Assembly: GCF_001721295.1 (NCBI RefSeq)
Contig: NZ_MDDS01000013.1
Span: forward strand, 225,598-289,597
Direction of reading: 5' to 3'
Source of the DNA: Sphingomonas turrisvirgatae
GTDB taxonomy: Bacteria > Pseudomonadota > Alphaproteobacteria > Sphingomonadales > Sphingomonadaceae
DNA length: 64,000 nucleotides
Shown one piece after another: positions 36,410 through 46,074 of the stretch. Positions within the stretch are counted from its first letter, which is position 1. Every line of letters starts with the position of its first letter. A program made the position numbers and the translations under genes. The notes beneath the pieces are model-generated. The model was not told the DNA's origin, did not search any database, and was given only the letters and a program-made list of their open reading frames with translations.

Positions 36410-37485
36410 TCCTGCGTCGGGCGACGGCGCGGCACGGCGTCGGACTGGCGGCGGATCAACGCGTAATCGAGCCGGCGGTGTGGCTGGCCGGCGTCGCCAC
36501 TGCGCCCTCGGCGCAGGCTGTGCACCAGCATCTCAACCGCGCGCTGCGCCATGTCGGCGATCGGCTGACGGATGGTGGTGAGCTCCGGCCAGATCGCCGT
36601 CGCGAGCGACGTATCGTCGAACCCACATACGGTGAGGTCGCCCGGCACGTCGATCCGGTAGCGATGCGCCACGGCCACCGCCGCAGCGGCCATGTCGTCG
36701 TTCGAGCAGAAGATCGCGGTTGGGCGATCGTCGAGCTCAAGCAGCCGCTCGGCCGCGGCGAGGCCGGAGCGGTAGGTGAACAGCCCAGACGCCACGAGCG
36801 TTTCGTCGGCCGCCAGCCCCGCCTCGTCCAGCGCGGCGCGATACCCGTCGAGCCGCAGCGCGCTGGCCGACAGCGCAGGGTCGCCGGTGACGAAGCCGAT
36901 GCGGCGATGGCCCAGCGCCAGCAAGTGGCGCATCATCGTCATCGCCGCCGCGCGATCATCGATCCGCACCGACATGGCGGTCGCCGGTTGCCGGCCGCTC
37001 GCTACCGCGACGGCGGGAATCCCGTTTTGGGCGAGGAAGGCGAGCAGCGTGTCGGATTCGCACAGCGGCGGCGGCAGCACGACGCCGTCCACGCCGGCCG
37101 CGATCAGCCGCTGCGCGACGTCGACCTCAGCTTCGTCCGCTTCGCACTTTTCGACCGCGATGTGCAGATCGGCGCTGCCATCGCCAGCCAGGCTGCCGAG
37201 CAGGAATTCGCTGAGGAACCCGGCGCTAGGGTTGCTGTAAAGCAGGCCGATGCGCAGCGGCGCGATGCCGGCCAGCGTGCGCGCGGCGCGGTTGGGCGCA
37301 TAATTCAGCGCCGCGATCGCCGCCTGTACCGCCTCCCGCTTCGATTCCCGCACATTGGCTTCGGCGTTGATGACGCGCGAGACGGTCATGGCCGACACGC
37401 CGGCGAGCCGCGCGACATCTGCGATCGTCGGCGCGCCCATCGAACGCTTGCGGCGTGACGCAGGATCGCTGGCATGGCCGGTCAT
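36406..37485 (-). CDS. LacI-family regulator of the pentose genes (XylR-like)
   Basis: A 359-residue LacI/GalR repressor counted from ATG 37485; an alternative start at 37440 (MGAPTIADV) gives 344 residues. The helix-turn-helix is PTIADVARLAGVSAMTVSRVIN and the hinge region NYAPNRAARTLAG; the rest is a periplasmic-binding-protein-like sugar sensor. It is divergent from the xyl operon (starts 155 bases apart). The first 20 coding bases plus upstream overlap a palindrome (37488-37507), and a near-perfect operator lies at 37561-37574, consistent with control of itself and of the operon. The inducer is inferred to be D-xylose or a xylose-derived acid. Confidence 0.9.
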   Translation of the reverse strand: MTGHASDPASRRKRSMGAPTIADVARLAGVSAMTVSRVINAEANVRESKREAVQAAIAALNYAPNRAARTLAGIAPLRIGLLYSNPSAGFLSEFLLGSLAGDGSADLHIAVEKCEADEAEVDVAQRLIAAGVDGVVLPPPLCESDTLLAFLAQNGIPAVAVASGRQPATAMSVRIDDRAAAMTMMRHLLALGHRRIGFVTGDPALSASALRLDGYRAALDEAGLAADETLVASGLFTYRSGLAAAERLLELDDRPTAIFCSNDDMAAAAVAVAHRYRIDVPGDLTVCGFDDTSLATAIWPELTTIRQPIADMAQRAVEMLVHSLRRGRSGDAGQPHRRLDYALIRRQSDAVPRRRPTQD

Positions 37486-37487
37486 TG

Positions 37488-37507
37488 CGCTTGCGATAGC
37501 GCAAGCG
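37488..37507. promoter_or_regulatory. Palindrome overlapping the regulator start region (possible operator)
   Basis: A 20-bp imperfect palindrome with arms CGCTTGCG and CGCAAGCG around ATAG, broken at one base pair. Its left arm touches the ATG at 37485 on the minus strand. It shares the core GCGCTATC (read on the minus strand) with the operators at 37561 and 46075, suggesting autoregulation by the LacI-type protein. Confidence 0.5.
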
Positions 37508-37560
37508 TCTGTCGCCGCATAGCGGCATGATCCGGTTGCGGCGTAGCGGACCAGCATCTA

Positions 37561-37574
37561 TGGTAGCGCTATCT
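37561..37574. promoter_or_regulatory. LacI-type operator in front of the xyl operon
   Basis: TGGTAGCGCTATCT, an interrupted palindrome centred on TAGCGCTA, 65 bases before the ATG of the first xyl gene and just upstream of the divergent regulator's start codon. Twelve of 14 bases are the same as in TGTTAGCGCTATCA at 46075. Centre-GC palindromes of this length are the classic LacI-family operator form. Confidence 0.7.
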
Positions 37575-37639
37575 TTGCGTCCGCCGGGCGCGTCACACGA
37601 GCCGGCGGCGAGCTTCGCGCCGGGCTATGGGAGATCGCA

Positions 37640-39208
37640 ATGCTGAAGGGCGAATTGTTCATCGCCGGCGAACGTCGCGCGTCGAGCGACCGGTTCCAGG
37701 GACAGGATCCCGCCACCGGCGCCGCCATCGAGGATGTGAGCTTCGCCGGCGCGAGCGAGGCCGACGTCGCCGACGCCTGCGCCGCGGCCGAAGCGGCGTT
37801 CGCCCCCTATTCCACGCTGCCGCTGGAACAGCGCGCGCAGTTCCTCGAGGCGATCGCGACCGAGATCGAGGCGCTGGGCGATGCGTTGGTCGAACGCGCC
37901 TGCCGCGAAACCGGCCTGCCGCCCGCGCGCATCACCGGCGAGCGTGGCCGCACCGCGGGCCAGCTGCGCCTGTTCGCCGCCGAGGTGCGCGATGGGCGAT
38001 GGCAGCGCGTGCGCATCGATCATGCCGACCCTGCGCGCATCCCGCCCAAGCCCGACCTGCGGCTGCGAATGATCCCGCTCGGTCCAGTCGCGGTGTTCGG
38101 CGCTTCCAACTTCCCCCTCGCCTTTTCGGTCGCGGGCGGTGACACGGCGTCCGCGCTCGCCGCCGGCTGCCCGGTGGTGGTGAAGGGCCATCGCGCGCAT
38201 CCCGGTACCGCCGAGCTGGTCGCCGGCGCGATCACCCGCGCCGCGGCGAGCACGGGCATGCCGGCCGGCGTGTTCAGCCTGGTCAACGGCACCTCGCGCC
38301 GCGTCGGCGAGGCGCTGGTCGCCGATCCGCGCATCCAGGCGGTCGGCTTCACCGGGTCGCGCGCCGGGGGTGAGGCGCTGATGCGCATCGCCGCCGCGCG
38401 CCCCCGCCCGATCCCCATCTATGCCGAAATGTCGGCGGTCAATCCGGTCATCATCCTGCCGCATGCACTGGCCGCGCGCGGCACGGCGCTGGGCGCGGCG
38501 TTCGTCGCCAGCCTGGCCATGGGCGCGGGCCAGTTCTGCACCAACCCCGGGCTGGTCCTGGCGGTGGATGGTCCCGATCTCGACGCCTTCATCGATGCCG
38601 CCGGCACGGCGCTGACCGGACAGCCGGCGCAGACCATGCTGACCCAGGGCATCTGGGAAGCATTCGAACAGGGCAAGGCAAAGCTCGGGGCGAGCGCGCA
38701 TGTGACGGCAGTGACGCAGGGCGCCGAAGGCACCGGTCCGAACCAGGGCCGCGCCGCGCTGTTCAGCGTGAAAGGCAGCGACCTGCTGGCCGATCCGGTA
38801 CACTTGCACGAAGTGTTCGGCGTTTCGTCGGTCGTGGTGCGCTGTGCCGACATGGACGAGCTGATCGCAACAGTCGGCCAGCTGGAAGGTCAGCTGACCG
38901 CGACGCTCCAAGTCGATGCGGCGGATCATCCCGCCGGCGCCCGCCTCCTGCCGGTGCTGGAACGGACGGTGGGCCGGATCATCGCCAATGGCTGGCCCAC
39001 CGGCGTGGAAGTCGGCCATGCGATGGTGCATGGCGGCCCCTATCCGGCGACTTCCGACTCGCGCAGCACCTCGGTCGGATCGATGGCGATCGACCGTTTC
39101 CTGCGGCCGGTGAGCTATCAGGACATGCCGGCGGAATTGCTGCCGCCAGTGCTGAACGACGGCGCGCAGGACAATATTGGTGCACGGATCGACGGACGGT
39201 GGGCATGA
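37640..39208 (+). CDS. xylA: 2-oxoglutarate semialdehyde dehydrogenase (last Weimberg step)
   Basis: A 522-residue aldehyde dehydrogenase that oxidises 2-oxoglutarate semialdehyde (2,5-dioxopentanoate) to 2-oxoglutarate with NADP or NAD. Catalytic residues are seen: Cys in [10 protein letters not shown] (Cys near residue 301) and Glu in YAEMSAVNP. It belongs to the KGSADH group rather than general Ald. First gene of an operon xylA-xylX-xylB-xylC-galM. The symbol follows the Caulobacter naming, where xylA is this dehydrogenase, not the xylose isomerase of enteric bacteria. The operator at 37561 lies upstream. Confidence 0.92.
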   Translation: MLKGELFIAGERRASSDRFQGQDPATGAAIEDVSFAGASEADVADACAAAEAAFAPYSTLPLEQRAQFLEAIATEIEALGDALVERACRETGLPPARITGERGRTAGQLRLFAAEVRDGRWQRVRIDHADPARIPPKPDLRLRMIPLGPVAVFGASNFPLAFSVAGGDTASALAAGCPVVVKGHRAHPGTAELVAGAITRAAASTGMPAGVFSLVNGTSRRVGEALVADPRIQAVGFTGSRAGGEALMRIAAARPRPIPIYAEMSAVNPVIILPHALAARGTALGAAFVASLAMGAGQFCTNPGLVLAVDGPDLDAFIDAAGTALTGQPAQTMLTQGIWEAFEQGKAKLGASAHVTAVTQGAEGTGPNQGRAALFSVKGSDLLADPVHLHEVFGVSSVVVRCADMDELIATVGQLEGQLTATLQVDAADHPAGARLLPVLERTVGRIIANGWPTGVEVGHAMVHGGPYPATSDSRSTSVGSMAIDRFLRPVSYQDMPAELLPPVLNDGAQDNIGARIDGRWA

Positions 39209-40341
39209 TGAAGTTCGACCTCAACGCGCTTCCCACAGACACAGCGCGCGCCACGCTGGCGGGCCGCCTGATGCTGGCCGATGGGCCGGTGCCGGTGCTG
39301 GTCCGCGACGGCGTGGTGTATGACGTCTCGCGCGTGGCACCTACCAGCGCCGACTGGTTCGACCTGCCCGATCCCGCCGCGCTGACCGGCGAGCGGCTGT
39401 GCGACGTTGCGGAGCTGACCATCGGCGGCGGCACGTTCGAGCTGTTGGCGCCGATCGATCTGCAATGCGTGAAGGCGTGCGGCGTGACCTTTGCCGTGTC
39501 GGCGCTGGAACGCGTCATCGAGGAACGCGCGCGGGGCGACGCCGACCAGGCGGCCGCCATTCGCGGCGACCTTGAGGGCAAGATCGGCGGCGGGATCCGC
39601 AGCGTGGTGCCGGGCAGCGAGGAGGCCGCGAAGCTGAAGGCCGCGCTGATCGAGGCGGGCATGTGGTCGCAATATCTAGAAGTGGCGATCGGCCCGGATG
39701 CCGAAGTATTCACCAAGGCGCCGGTACTCTCCTCGCTCGGCTGGGGCGCGGACCTGGGCTTCCGGTCGGATTCGACCTGGAACAACCCGGAGCCCGAGGT
39801 GGTGCTGGTGGTGAACGCCGCGGGCAAGGTCGTCGGCGCGACGCTGGGCAACGACGTCAATCTGCGCGATTTCGAGGGGCGCAGCGCACTGCTGCTCGGC
39901 AAGGCGAAGGACAATAACGCTGCCTGCGCGATCGGGCCGTTCGTGCGCCTGTTCGACGATGGCTTCGGGATCGACGACGTGCGCAACGCCGAACTCGACC
40001 TGGTGATCGACGGGCCGGAGGGCTATCGCCTCGAAGGGCATAGCTCGATGAACCAGATCAGCCGCGATCCGCTCGACCTGGTGCGCCAGACGCTGTCCGA
40101 ACATCAATATCCCGACGGCTTCGTGCTGTTCCTGGGCACGTTGTTCGCGCCGGTGCAGGACCGCGACGAACCGGGACGCGGCTTTACCCACAAGGTCGGC
40201 GACACCGTGCGCATCCATTCGCCCGCGCTGGGCACGCTGACCAACCGCATGACGACGTCGAAGCAAGCCGCGCCCTGGACGTTCGGCATTCGCCATTTGT
40301 ACCGCACGATGGCCGCGCGTGACGCGGCGGTGCGCATATGA
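39205..40341 (+). CDS. xylX: 2-keto-3-deoxy-D-xylonate dehydratase (FAH family)
   Basis: A 378-residue fumarylacetoacetate-hydrolase-fold enzyme. It converts 2-keto-3-deoxy-D-xylonate to 2-oxoglutarate semialdehyde. The central region matches Caulobacter XylX closely: [65 protein letters not shown] and [17 protein letters not shown] 39205 starts within the last codons of xylA (TGA 39206-39208), so the genes are translationally coupled; a GTG at 39199 is a less likely alternative. The FAH metal site (two Glu and an Asp) is in the PEPEVV/GNDVN region. Confidence 0.95.
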   Translation: MMKFDLNALPTDTARATLAGRLMLADGPVPVLVRDGVVYDVSRVAPTSADWFDLPDPAALTGERLCDVAELTIGGGTFELLAPIDLQCVKACGVTFAVSALERVIEERARGDADQAAAIRGDLEGKIGGGIRSVVPGSEEAAKLKAALIEAGMWSQYLEVAIGPDAEVFTKAPVLSSLGWGADLGFRSDSTWNNPEPEVVLVVNAAGKVVGATLGNDVNLRDFEGRSALLLGKAKDNNAACAIGPFVRLFDDGFGIDDVRNAELDLVIDGPEGYRLEGHSSMNQISRDPLDLVRQTLSEHQYPDGFVLFLGTLFAPVQDRDEPGRGFTHKVGDTVRIHSPALGTLTNRMTTSKQAAPWTFGIRHLYRTMAARDAAVRI

Positions 40342-41114
40342 CGGCAGCGCCCGTGTCGCAGGGCGCGCGCTATCCCAGCCTGGCCGGCAAGCGCGTACTG
40401 GTGACCGGCGGCGGATCGGGCATCGGTGCGGGCATCGTCGCGGGGTTTGCGGCACAGGGCGCCGACGTCACCTTCTTCGACATCGCGCAGGACGATTCGC
40501 TCGCATTGGCCGAGCAGCTGACGCAGGCGGGCGGGACGGTGCGGTTCGAGCATGTCGACTTGAAGGACATCGCCGCGCTTCAGGCCATGATCGCCGCGCT
40601 GACCGAGCAAGCCGGCGGGTTCGACGTGCTGGTCAACAATGCCGCCAACGACGACCGCCATTCGATCGACGAGGTGACTGAAGCCTATTGGGACGACCGG
40701 CTGAGCGTGAACCTCAAGCACATGTTCTTCTGCGCGCAGGCGGTGATCCCGGCGATGCGCGAGAAGGGCGGCGGGGCGATCGTCAACCTGGGGTCGATCT
40801 CGTGGCATCTCGGCCTCAACGACCTGATCCTCTACCAGACGTGCAAGGCGGCGATCGAGGGCATGACGCGCAGCCTGGCGCGCGATTTGGGGCGCGACAA
40901 TATCCGTGCGACCTGCGTCATTCCGGGCAATGTACGCACGCCGCGCCAGCTGAAATGGTACACCCCTGAGGGCGAGGCGGAAATCATCGCGGCGCAATGC
41001 CTGGACGGGCGGCTGATGCCGCAGGACGTGGCGGCGATGGTTATGTTCCTGGCGTCGGATGATGCCAAGCTGGTCACCGGGCACAGCTATTTCGTCGACG
41101 CGGGCTGGCGGTGA
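40338..41114 (+). CDS. xylB: D-xylose 1-dehydrogenase (SDR)
   Basis: A 258-residue short-chain dehydrogenase that oxidises D-xylose to D-xylono-1,4-lactone with NAD. Features: the GGGSGIGAG nucleotide motif, NNAAND in place of NNAG, Ser in the catalytic SISWHLG segment and YQTCK with Tyr and Lys, and C-terminal DAGWR. The sequence is very close in pattern to Caulobacter XylB, including NDDRHSIDEVTEAYWDDRL and PGNVRTPRQLKWYTPEGEAEI. It starts on an ATGA overlap with xylX. Confidence 0.95.
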   Translation: MTAAPVSQGARYPSLAGKRVLVTGGGSGIGAGIVAGFAAQGADVTFFDIAQDDSLALAEQLTQAGGTVRFEHVDLKDIAALQAMIAALTEQAGGFDVLVNNAANDDRHSIDEVTEAYWDDRLSVNLKHMFFCAQAVIPAMREKGGGAIVNLGSISWHLGLNDLILYQTCKAAIEGMTRSLARDLGRDNIRATCVIPGNVRTPRQLKWYTPEGEAEIIAAQCLDGRLMPQDVAAMVMFLASDDAKLVTGHSYFVDAGWR

Positions 41115-42001
41115 CGAGCGTCGTCCACGCCGCACCAGCGCCGGTGTGGGCGCTGGACGGCCCGCTGCTGGAAGGTCCCGTCTGGGTCGAGCGTGACGCC
41201 GCCTTGTGGTTCGTCGACATCAAGTCACATCGGATTCATCGCTTTCGCCCCAACGACGGCGAGCGGCAAAGCTGGGCCGCGCCGGCGCAGATCGGCTTCT
41301 GCCTGCCCGCCGCCGACGGGCGGTTCGTCGCGGGATTGCAGACCGGGCTTGTGCTGTTCGATCCGGCGGACGGAAGCTTTACGCCGCTGCTCGACCCCGA
41401 ACCGGATCTTCCCGGCAACCGGCTGAACGACGCGGCGGTCGATCCTTCCGGGCGACTGTGGTTCGGCACCATGGACGATGCGGAGGAAGCATCAACAGGG
41501 CGGATCTGGCGGCTGGATGAGGATCGGCGCTGCGCTGCCGTGAGCGAGCCGGTCGCGATCTCGAACGGGCCGGCGTTCAGCCCGGACGGACGGACGATCT
41601 ATCATGTCGATACGCTGGGCGGCACGATCTATGCCGCGAGTGTGGCGGCGGACGGAACGCTGACCGACACGCGCATCTTTGCCCGGATCGCACCGGCTGA
41701 CGGTTATCCGGACGGCCCCACGGTGGACGCCGAGGGGTGCGTGTGGATCGGGCTGTACAATGGCCATGCGGTGCGCCGCTATTCGCCGGCGGGCGAGTTG
41801 CTGGAAAGCATCGCCTTTCCGGTCAGCGCGATCACCAAGGTGGCGTTCGGCGGCCCGGATCTGCGCACGCTCTATGCCACCACCGCAGCCAAGCATCTCG
41901 ACGCGGCGGGGCGCACGCGCGAGCCGCTGGCGGGGGCGCTGTTCGCCTGCCCGGTCGATGTGCCCGGCCTGCCCGCGCCGACCGTCACGGTGGGCCTGTG
42001 A
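41111..42001 (+). CDS. xylC: D-xylonolactonase (SMP-30/gluconolactonase family)
   Basis: A 296-residue six-bladed beta-propeller lactonase hydrolysing xylonolactone to xylonate. Metal-site motifs: LEGPVWVERDAALWFVD near the N-terminus, RLNDAAVDPSGRLWFGTMD, ISNGPAFSPDGRTIYHVDT and YPDGPTVDAEGCVWIGLYN. It starts with GTG at 41111, overlapping the xylB stop (GTGA), so its translation depends on upstream ribosomes. The following galM gene begins likewise with GTG overlapping the xylC stop. Confidence 0.92.
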   Translation: MTSVVHAAPAPVWALDGPLLEGPVWVERDAALWFVDIKSHRIHRFRPNDGERQSWAAPAQIGFCLPAADGRFVAGLQTGLVLFDPADGSFTPLLDPEPDLPGNRLNDAAVDPSGRLWFGTMDDAEEASTGRIWRLDEDRRCAAVSEPVAISNGPAFSPDGRTIYHVDTLGGTIYAASVAADGTLTDTRIFARIAPADGYPDGPTVDAEGCVWIGLYNGHAVRRYSPAGELLESIAFPVSAITKVAFGGPDLRTLYATTAAKHLDAAGRTREPLAGALFACPVDVPGLPAPTVTVGL

Positions 42002-42831
42002 AGCTCGCCGCGCATGGCTGGCGGCTCGATCTGCAGCCCGAGCTTGGCGCGTCGATCGCGGCGCTGGACCATGAGGGGCGCACCGTGCTGCGCCATGCGG
42101 GCGACACGCCGGCCGACCCGCTCGACAGCGGCTGCTTTCCGCTGATCCCCTATGCCAACCGGATCGCGCATGGCCGCTTCGGCTGGGATGGCACGACGCA
42201 TCGATTGCCGCTCAATTTCGCCGACCATCCGCATAGCCTGCACGGCATTGGCTGGCAGCGGCGCTGGACGGTGGCGCAGCACGATGCCGGGCGCGTGGCA
42301 CTAACGCTCGACCATGATGGCGGCGAGGGCTGGCCGTGGCGGTTCCGCGCGGTGCAGGCCGTGACGCTGTCGCCCGGCGTGGCGACGATCGAGCTGTCGG
42401 TCGCCAATTGCGAGGCAGCGCGAGTGCCGGCGGGCCTTGGCCTCCACCCCTATTTCCCGTGCGACGCCGCGACCCGGCTGAAGGCGCGCGCGCGCGAAGC
42501 ATGGCTCAGTGACGAGACTCTGCTTCCGCTGGAGCCCGTTCCGGCATCGACCTTTGGCGAGTGGGCGCAGGGCGCGGCAGTGCAGGGCGACACGCTGATC
42601 GACCATGCGCATGATGGCTGGGACGGCACGGCGCGGATCGAGCAGGCAGACCATGTGCTGACGCTTCGGGCACAAGGCGCCAGCGCATTTCACCTCTACC
42701 GCCCGCCCGGCATGGATTTCTTCTGCTTCGAGCCGGTCGATCACCTGCCCGACGCCATCAACCGCGGCGGCATGAAGCGGCTCGCGCCCGGCGAGACGCG
42801 AACGCTGACGCTTGCGCTTGCCATCGACTGA
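41998..42831 (+). CDS. Aldose 1-epimerase family protein
   Basis: A 277-residue aldose epimerase of the GalM-like type, interconverting alpha and beta anomers of sugars such as xylose so that the dehydrogenase has its preferred anomer. Visible are PLIPYANRIAHGRF, HSLHGIGWQRRW (His of the active site), GLHPYFP and the FFCFEPVDHLPDA stretch with the catalytic Glu. The GTG start overlaps xylC by four bases. A convergent terminator separates its end from xylD, whose stop lies 27 bases away. Confidence 0.9.
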   Translation: MKLAAHGWRLDLQPELGASIAALDHEGRTVLRHAGDTPADPLDSGCFPLIPYANRIAHGRFGWDGTTHRLPLNFADHPHSLHGIGWQRRWTVAQHDAGRVALTLDHDGGEGWPWRFRAVQAVTLSPGVATIELSVANCEAARVPAGLGLHPYFPCDAATRLKARAREAWLSDETLLPLEPVPASTFGEWAQGAAVQGDTLIDHAHDGWDGTARIEQADHVLTLRAQGASAFHLYRPPGMDFFCFEPVDHLPDAINRGGMKRLAPGETRTLTLALAID

Positions 42832-42857
42832 CCCCGCCGCGTGGAAGCGGCCGGGGT
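42831..42857. terminator. Bidirectional terminator between convergent xyl operons
   Basis: ACCCCG-CCGC pairs with GCGG-C-CGGGGT around GTGGAA, one base bulged. It lies between the stop of the epimerase gene and the stop of xylD, oriented in opposite directions, so it can end both transcripts. No long T tract is present. Confidence 0.6.
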
Positions 42858-44636
42858 TCAGTGATTGTGACGCGGCGGCGTTGCCGAGGTGCCGCGATAC
42901 TTGACCGCGAATTCGAGCACCCCGCCCTCGCCCAGCTGCCCCGTCTTTTCGCGATACAGCTCTTCCCAGGGCGTCTGGCTGGCCGGGAACGGCGGCGGCG
43001 GCTCGCCGCGACGGCGCGCGATCTCCCCTTCGTCCACCAGCGCGTCGCAGCGGCCGGTGTTCAAGTCGATGCGGATCGTGTCGCCGGTGCGCAGCCAGGC
43101 CAGCCCGCCGCCTGCCGCGCTCTCGGGCGAGGCGTTGAGGATCGAGGGGCTGTCCGACGTGCCAGACTGCCGCCCGTCGCCCAGCGTCGGCAAGCTGGTG
43201 ATGCCGCGCCTCAGCAGCGCATCGGGCGGCTGCATGTTGACGACTTCCGCCGAGCCGGGCCAGCCGAGCGGGCCCGCCCCTCGAATGACCAGGATGCAGT
43301 GTTCGTCGATGTCGAGCGCGGGGTCGTTGATGCGGTGGTGATAATCGTCCGACCCGTCGAACACGATTGCGCGCCCTTCGAACACGCCTTCATGGCCCGG
43401 GCGCGTCAGGTAGCGGGTGCGGAACTCCTCGGAAACCACGCTGGTCTTCATGATCGCGAAGTCGAACAGATTGCCCTTGAGCACCAGGAAGCCCGCTGCC
43501 GGCTTCAACGGCGCGGCATAGGGGAAGATCACGTCGCGGTCGCTGGCGACCCTGCCCGCGACATTCTCGGCCAGGCTCCGCCCGGTCACGGTCAGCGCCG
43601 ATCCATCGACGACGCCAGCCTCGATCAACTCGGTCAGCACTGCCGGAACGCCGCCCGCACGGTGGAAACGCTCGCCCAGATATTTGCCCGCTGGCTGCAT
43701 GTTGACCAGTAGCGGGAGGTCGTACGCCGCCATCCAGTCCTCGGCCGTCACTTCGACCCCGGCATGGCGCGCCATTGCGACGACATGCGGCTGGGCATTC
43801 GACGATCCGCCGATCGCGGTGGTGAGCGCGATCGCGTTGCGGAAGGCGGTGCGGGTGAGGATCTTCGACGGGCGCAGGTCCTCATACGCCATTTCAACCG
43901 CGCGGCGTCCGGTCTCATAGGCGATCTGCCCACGCTCGCGATATGGCGCGGGGATCGCGGCGCAACCGGGCAGCGACAGGCCCAGCCCCTCGGCGATGGC
44001 GTTCATCGTCGATGCGGTGCCCATCGTGTTGCAATGCCCGGCCGAAGGAGCGGACGAGGTCGCCATGTCGAGGAACTCGTCCTCGGTAATCTCGCCCGCG
44101 CCGAGCTTGCGCCGCGCACGCCAGATGACCGTGCCCGATCCGACCAGCTCGCCTTCGTGCCAACCGTCCAGCATCGGCCCGCCAGACAGCACGATTGCCG
44201 GGATATCGACGGTGGAAGCGGCCATCACCTGCGCCGGCGTGGTCTTGTCGCAACCGGTGGTCAGCACGACCGCGTCGATCGGATAGCCGTTCAGCAGTTC
44301 GACCAGCCCCAGATAGGCCAGGTTGCGGTCGAGCGCCGCGGTCGGCCGCCGGCAATTCTCGAAGATCGGGTGGAGCGGGAATTCCATCGGAATGCCACCC
44401 GCGTCGCGGATGCCGTCACGCACCCGCTTCGCCAGGTCGACATGGATGCGGTTGCAGGGCGAGAGGTCCGACCCCGATTGCGCGATGCCGATGATCGGCT
44501 TGCCGCACCGCAGTTCGTCCGGCGTCAGGCCATAGTTCATGAACCGCTCCAGATAGAGCGCGGTCATGTCGCTGCGGCCGGGCGCTGCGAACCACTCGCG
44601 CGACCGGAAGGGACGGACCGGGGTACGCATCGTCAT
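42858..44636 (-). CDS. xylD: D-xylonate dehydratase (IlvD/Edd family)
   Basis: A 592-residue Fe-S dehydratase giving 2-keto-3-deoxy-D-xylonate. Three cluster-linked cysteine motifs are visible: TTGCDKTTPA, SAGHCNTMGTAS and GCAAIPAPYRERG. The sequence follows Caulobacter XylD through its length, ending VLEFAVKYRGT...PRHNH. ATG 44636 is one base after the sugar-porter stop codon, so it is the second gene of a two-gene operon with its promoter before 46044. MTMRTP was preferred to a longer frame upstream that lies inside the porter gene. Confidence 0.95.
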   Translation of the reverse strand: MTMRTPVRPFRSREWFAAPGRSDMTALYLERFMNYGLTPDELRCGKPIIGIAQSGSDLSPCNRIHVDLAKRVRDGIRDAGGIPMEFPLHPIFENCRRPTAALDRNLAYLGLVELLNGYPIDAVVLTTGCDKTTPAQVMAASTVDIPAIVLSGGPMLDGWHEGELVGSGTVIWRARRKLGAGEITEDEFLDMATSSAPSAGHCNTMGTASTMNAIAEGLGLSLPGCAAIPAPYRERGQIAYETGRRAVEMAYEDLRPSKILTRTAFRNAIALTTAIGGSSNAQPHVVAMARHAGVEVTAEDWMAAYDLPLLVNMQPAGKYLGERFHRAGGVPAVLTELIEAGVVDGSALTVTGRSLAENVAGRVASDRDVIFPYAAPLKPAAGFLVLKGNLFDFAIMKTSVVSEEFRTRYLTRPGHEGVFEGRAIVFDGSDDYHHRINDPALDIDEHCILVIRGAGPLGWPGSAEVVNMQPPDALLRRGITSLPTLGDGRQSGTSDSPSILNASPESAAGGGLAWLRTGDTIRIDLNTGRCDALVDEGEIARRRGEPPPPFPASQTPWEELYREKTGQLGEGGVLEFAVKYRGTSATPPRHNH

Positions 44637-44637
44637 G

Positions 44638-46044
44638 TCAGCCCTGCATTTCCTCGAGTTCCTTGCCCTTCGTCTCGTGGATGAACTTCTGCACCAGGAA
44701 GAAGCTGATGAGCGCCGAGACGGCATAGAAGCTGTAGCTGACCGCAAGGCCCAGGCCCGCCGCCATGATCGGGAAGCTTTGCGCGATCAGATAGTTGGAG
44801 AACCATTGCGCAAAGCCGCAGACCGCCAGCGCGGAGCCGCGGATCTGGTTGGGGAACATCTCGCCCAGCATGACCCACATGATCGGGCCCCAGCTGATGT
44901 TGAAGAAGATCACATAGAGATTGGCTGCGATCAGCGCGACGGTGCCGAGCCGGGCGCTCAGCTGAAGCTGACCGGCGGCATCGAACGTCCCGTTGGCGAA
45001 GACGAACACCATGGCGAACAAGGTGACCGCCATGCCCGCCGATCCGATGAGCAGCAGCGGCTTGCGCCCGATCTTGTCCACCAGCGCAACGGTGACGAAA
45101 CAGGCCGCGATCGACACGACGCCCGACACGATGTTGATCTGAAGCGACTGATCCTCGGTAAAGCCGGCGAGCTGCCACAGCGTCGCGCCGTAATAGAAGA
45201 TGACGTTGATGCCGACGAGTTGCTGGAACACGGCGAGGAGCAGGCCCGCCCACACGACCGGCCGCACCCCGCCCTTCACCGGATCGAGAATGTCGCGCAG
45301 CGCCGGGCGATGGCCGGCAAAGCTTGCCTTGATCTCGACCAGCTTGCGCGCCGCCTCGTCCGCGCCGAACAGCGATGTCAGCACGGCCGATGCCTCGGCA
45401 TCGCGGCCCTTGGACACCAGGAAGCGCGGGCTTTCGGGAATGAAGAACAAGGCGATCAGGAACACGGTCGCCGGGATCGCCTGCATCCAGTACATCCAGC
45501 GCCACGCTTCATAGCCGCCCCAGAAGGGCTCGGTCGACGCACCGGCACTGGCCGCGAGATAATAGTTCACCACGAATGCAGCCGTAAGCCCCGTGATGAT
45601 CATGATCTGTTGCACCGTCGTCATGCGGCCGCGAATGTCGGCGGGTGCGACTTCCGAGATATAGGCAGGCGAAAGGACGCTGGCCGCACCGACGGCGATG
45701 CCGCCCATGATGCGCGCGGCGACGAACAGCCATTGGTCGTGACTGAAACCCTGGATCAGCGCGCCGATCAGGAACAGGATCGCGGTCAGGATCATCACGT
45801 TGCGCCGCCCGATCAGGTCGGCCAGCCGCCCCGCCAGAAACGCGCCGATGAAACAGCCGATCAGCAACGAACCGACGGTGAATCCAAGCCCCCCCTCGCT
45901 CAGCGCGAAGGTCGTCTTGAGACCGTCCTGCGTTCCGTTGACCGCGCCGCTGTCATAGCCGAACAGCAGACCACCGATCGTGGCCACCGCAACGATCGCG
46001 GTGATCAGGCCCAGATTGGCCGAACTGGTTGCCCCACCCTTCAC
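44638..46044 (-). CDS. Sugar porter (MFS), probable D-xylose permease
   Basis: A 468-residue, 12-helix major-facilitator sugar porter. Motifs: GYDSGAVNG in TM1, GRLADLIGRRNVMIL in loop 2-3, PESPRFLVSKGR in the middle loop, FQQLVGINVIFYYG in TM7, DKIGRKPLLLIG and HETKGKELEEMQG at the C-terminus, which fit XylE/AraE-type proton symporters. Xylose as substrate is inferred from neighbours. The GTG at 46044 is supported by GGGGAGAGAG about eight bases upstream; the operator at 46075-46088 lies 31 bases before it. First gene of the porter-xylD operon. Confidence 0.92.
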   Translation of the reverse strand: MKGGATSSANLGLITAIVAVATIGGLLFGYDSGAVNGTQDGLKTTFALSEGGLGFTVGSLLIGCFIGAFLAGRLADLIGRRNVMILTAILFLIGALIQGFSHDQWLFVAARIMGGIAVGAASVLSPAYISEVAPADIRGRMTTVQQIMIITGLTAAFVVNYYLAASAGASTEPFWGGYEAWRWMYWMQAIPATVFLIALFFIPESPRFLVSKGRDAEASAVLTSLFGADEAARKLVEIKASFAGHRPALRDILDPVKGGVRPVVWAGLLLAVFQQLVGINVIFYYGATLWQLAGFTEDQSLQINIVSGVVSIAACFVTVALVDKIGRKPLLLIGSAGMAVTLFAMVFVFANGTFDAAGQLQLSARLGTVALIAANLYVIFFNISWGPIMWVMLGEMFPNQIRGSALAVCGFAQWFSNYLIAQSFPIMAAGLGLAVSYSFYAVSALISFFLVQKFIHETKGKELEEMQG

Positions 46045-46074
46045 ATCTCTCTCCCCAAGCACCCTGCGGCATGT

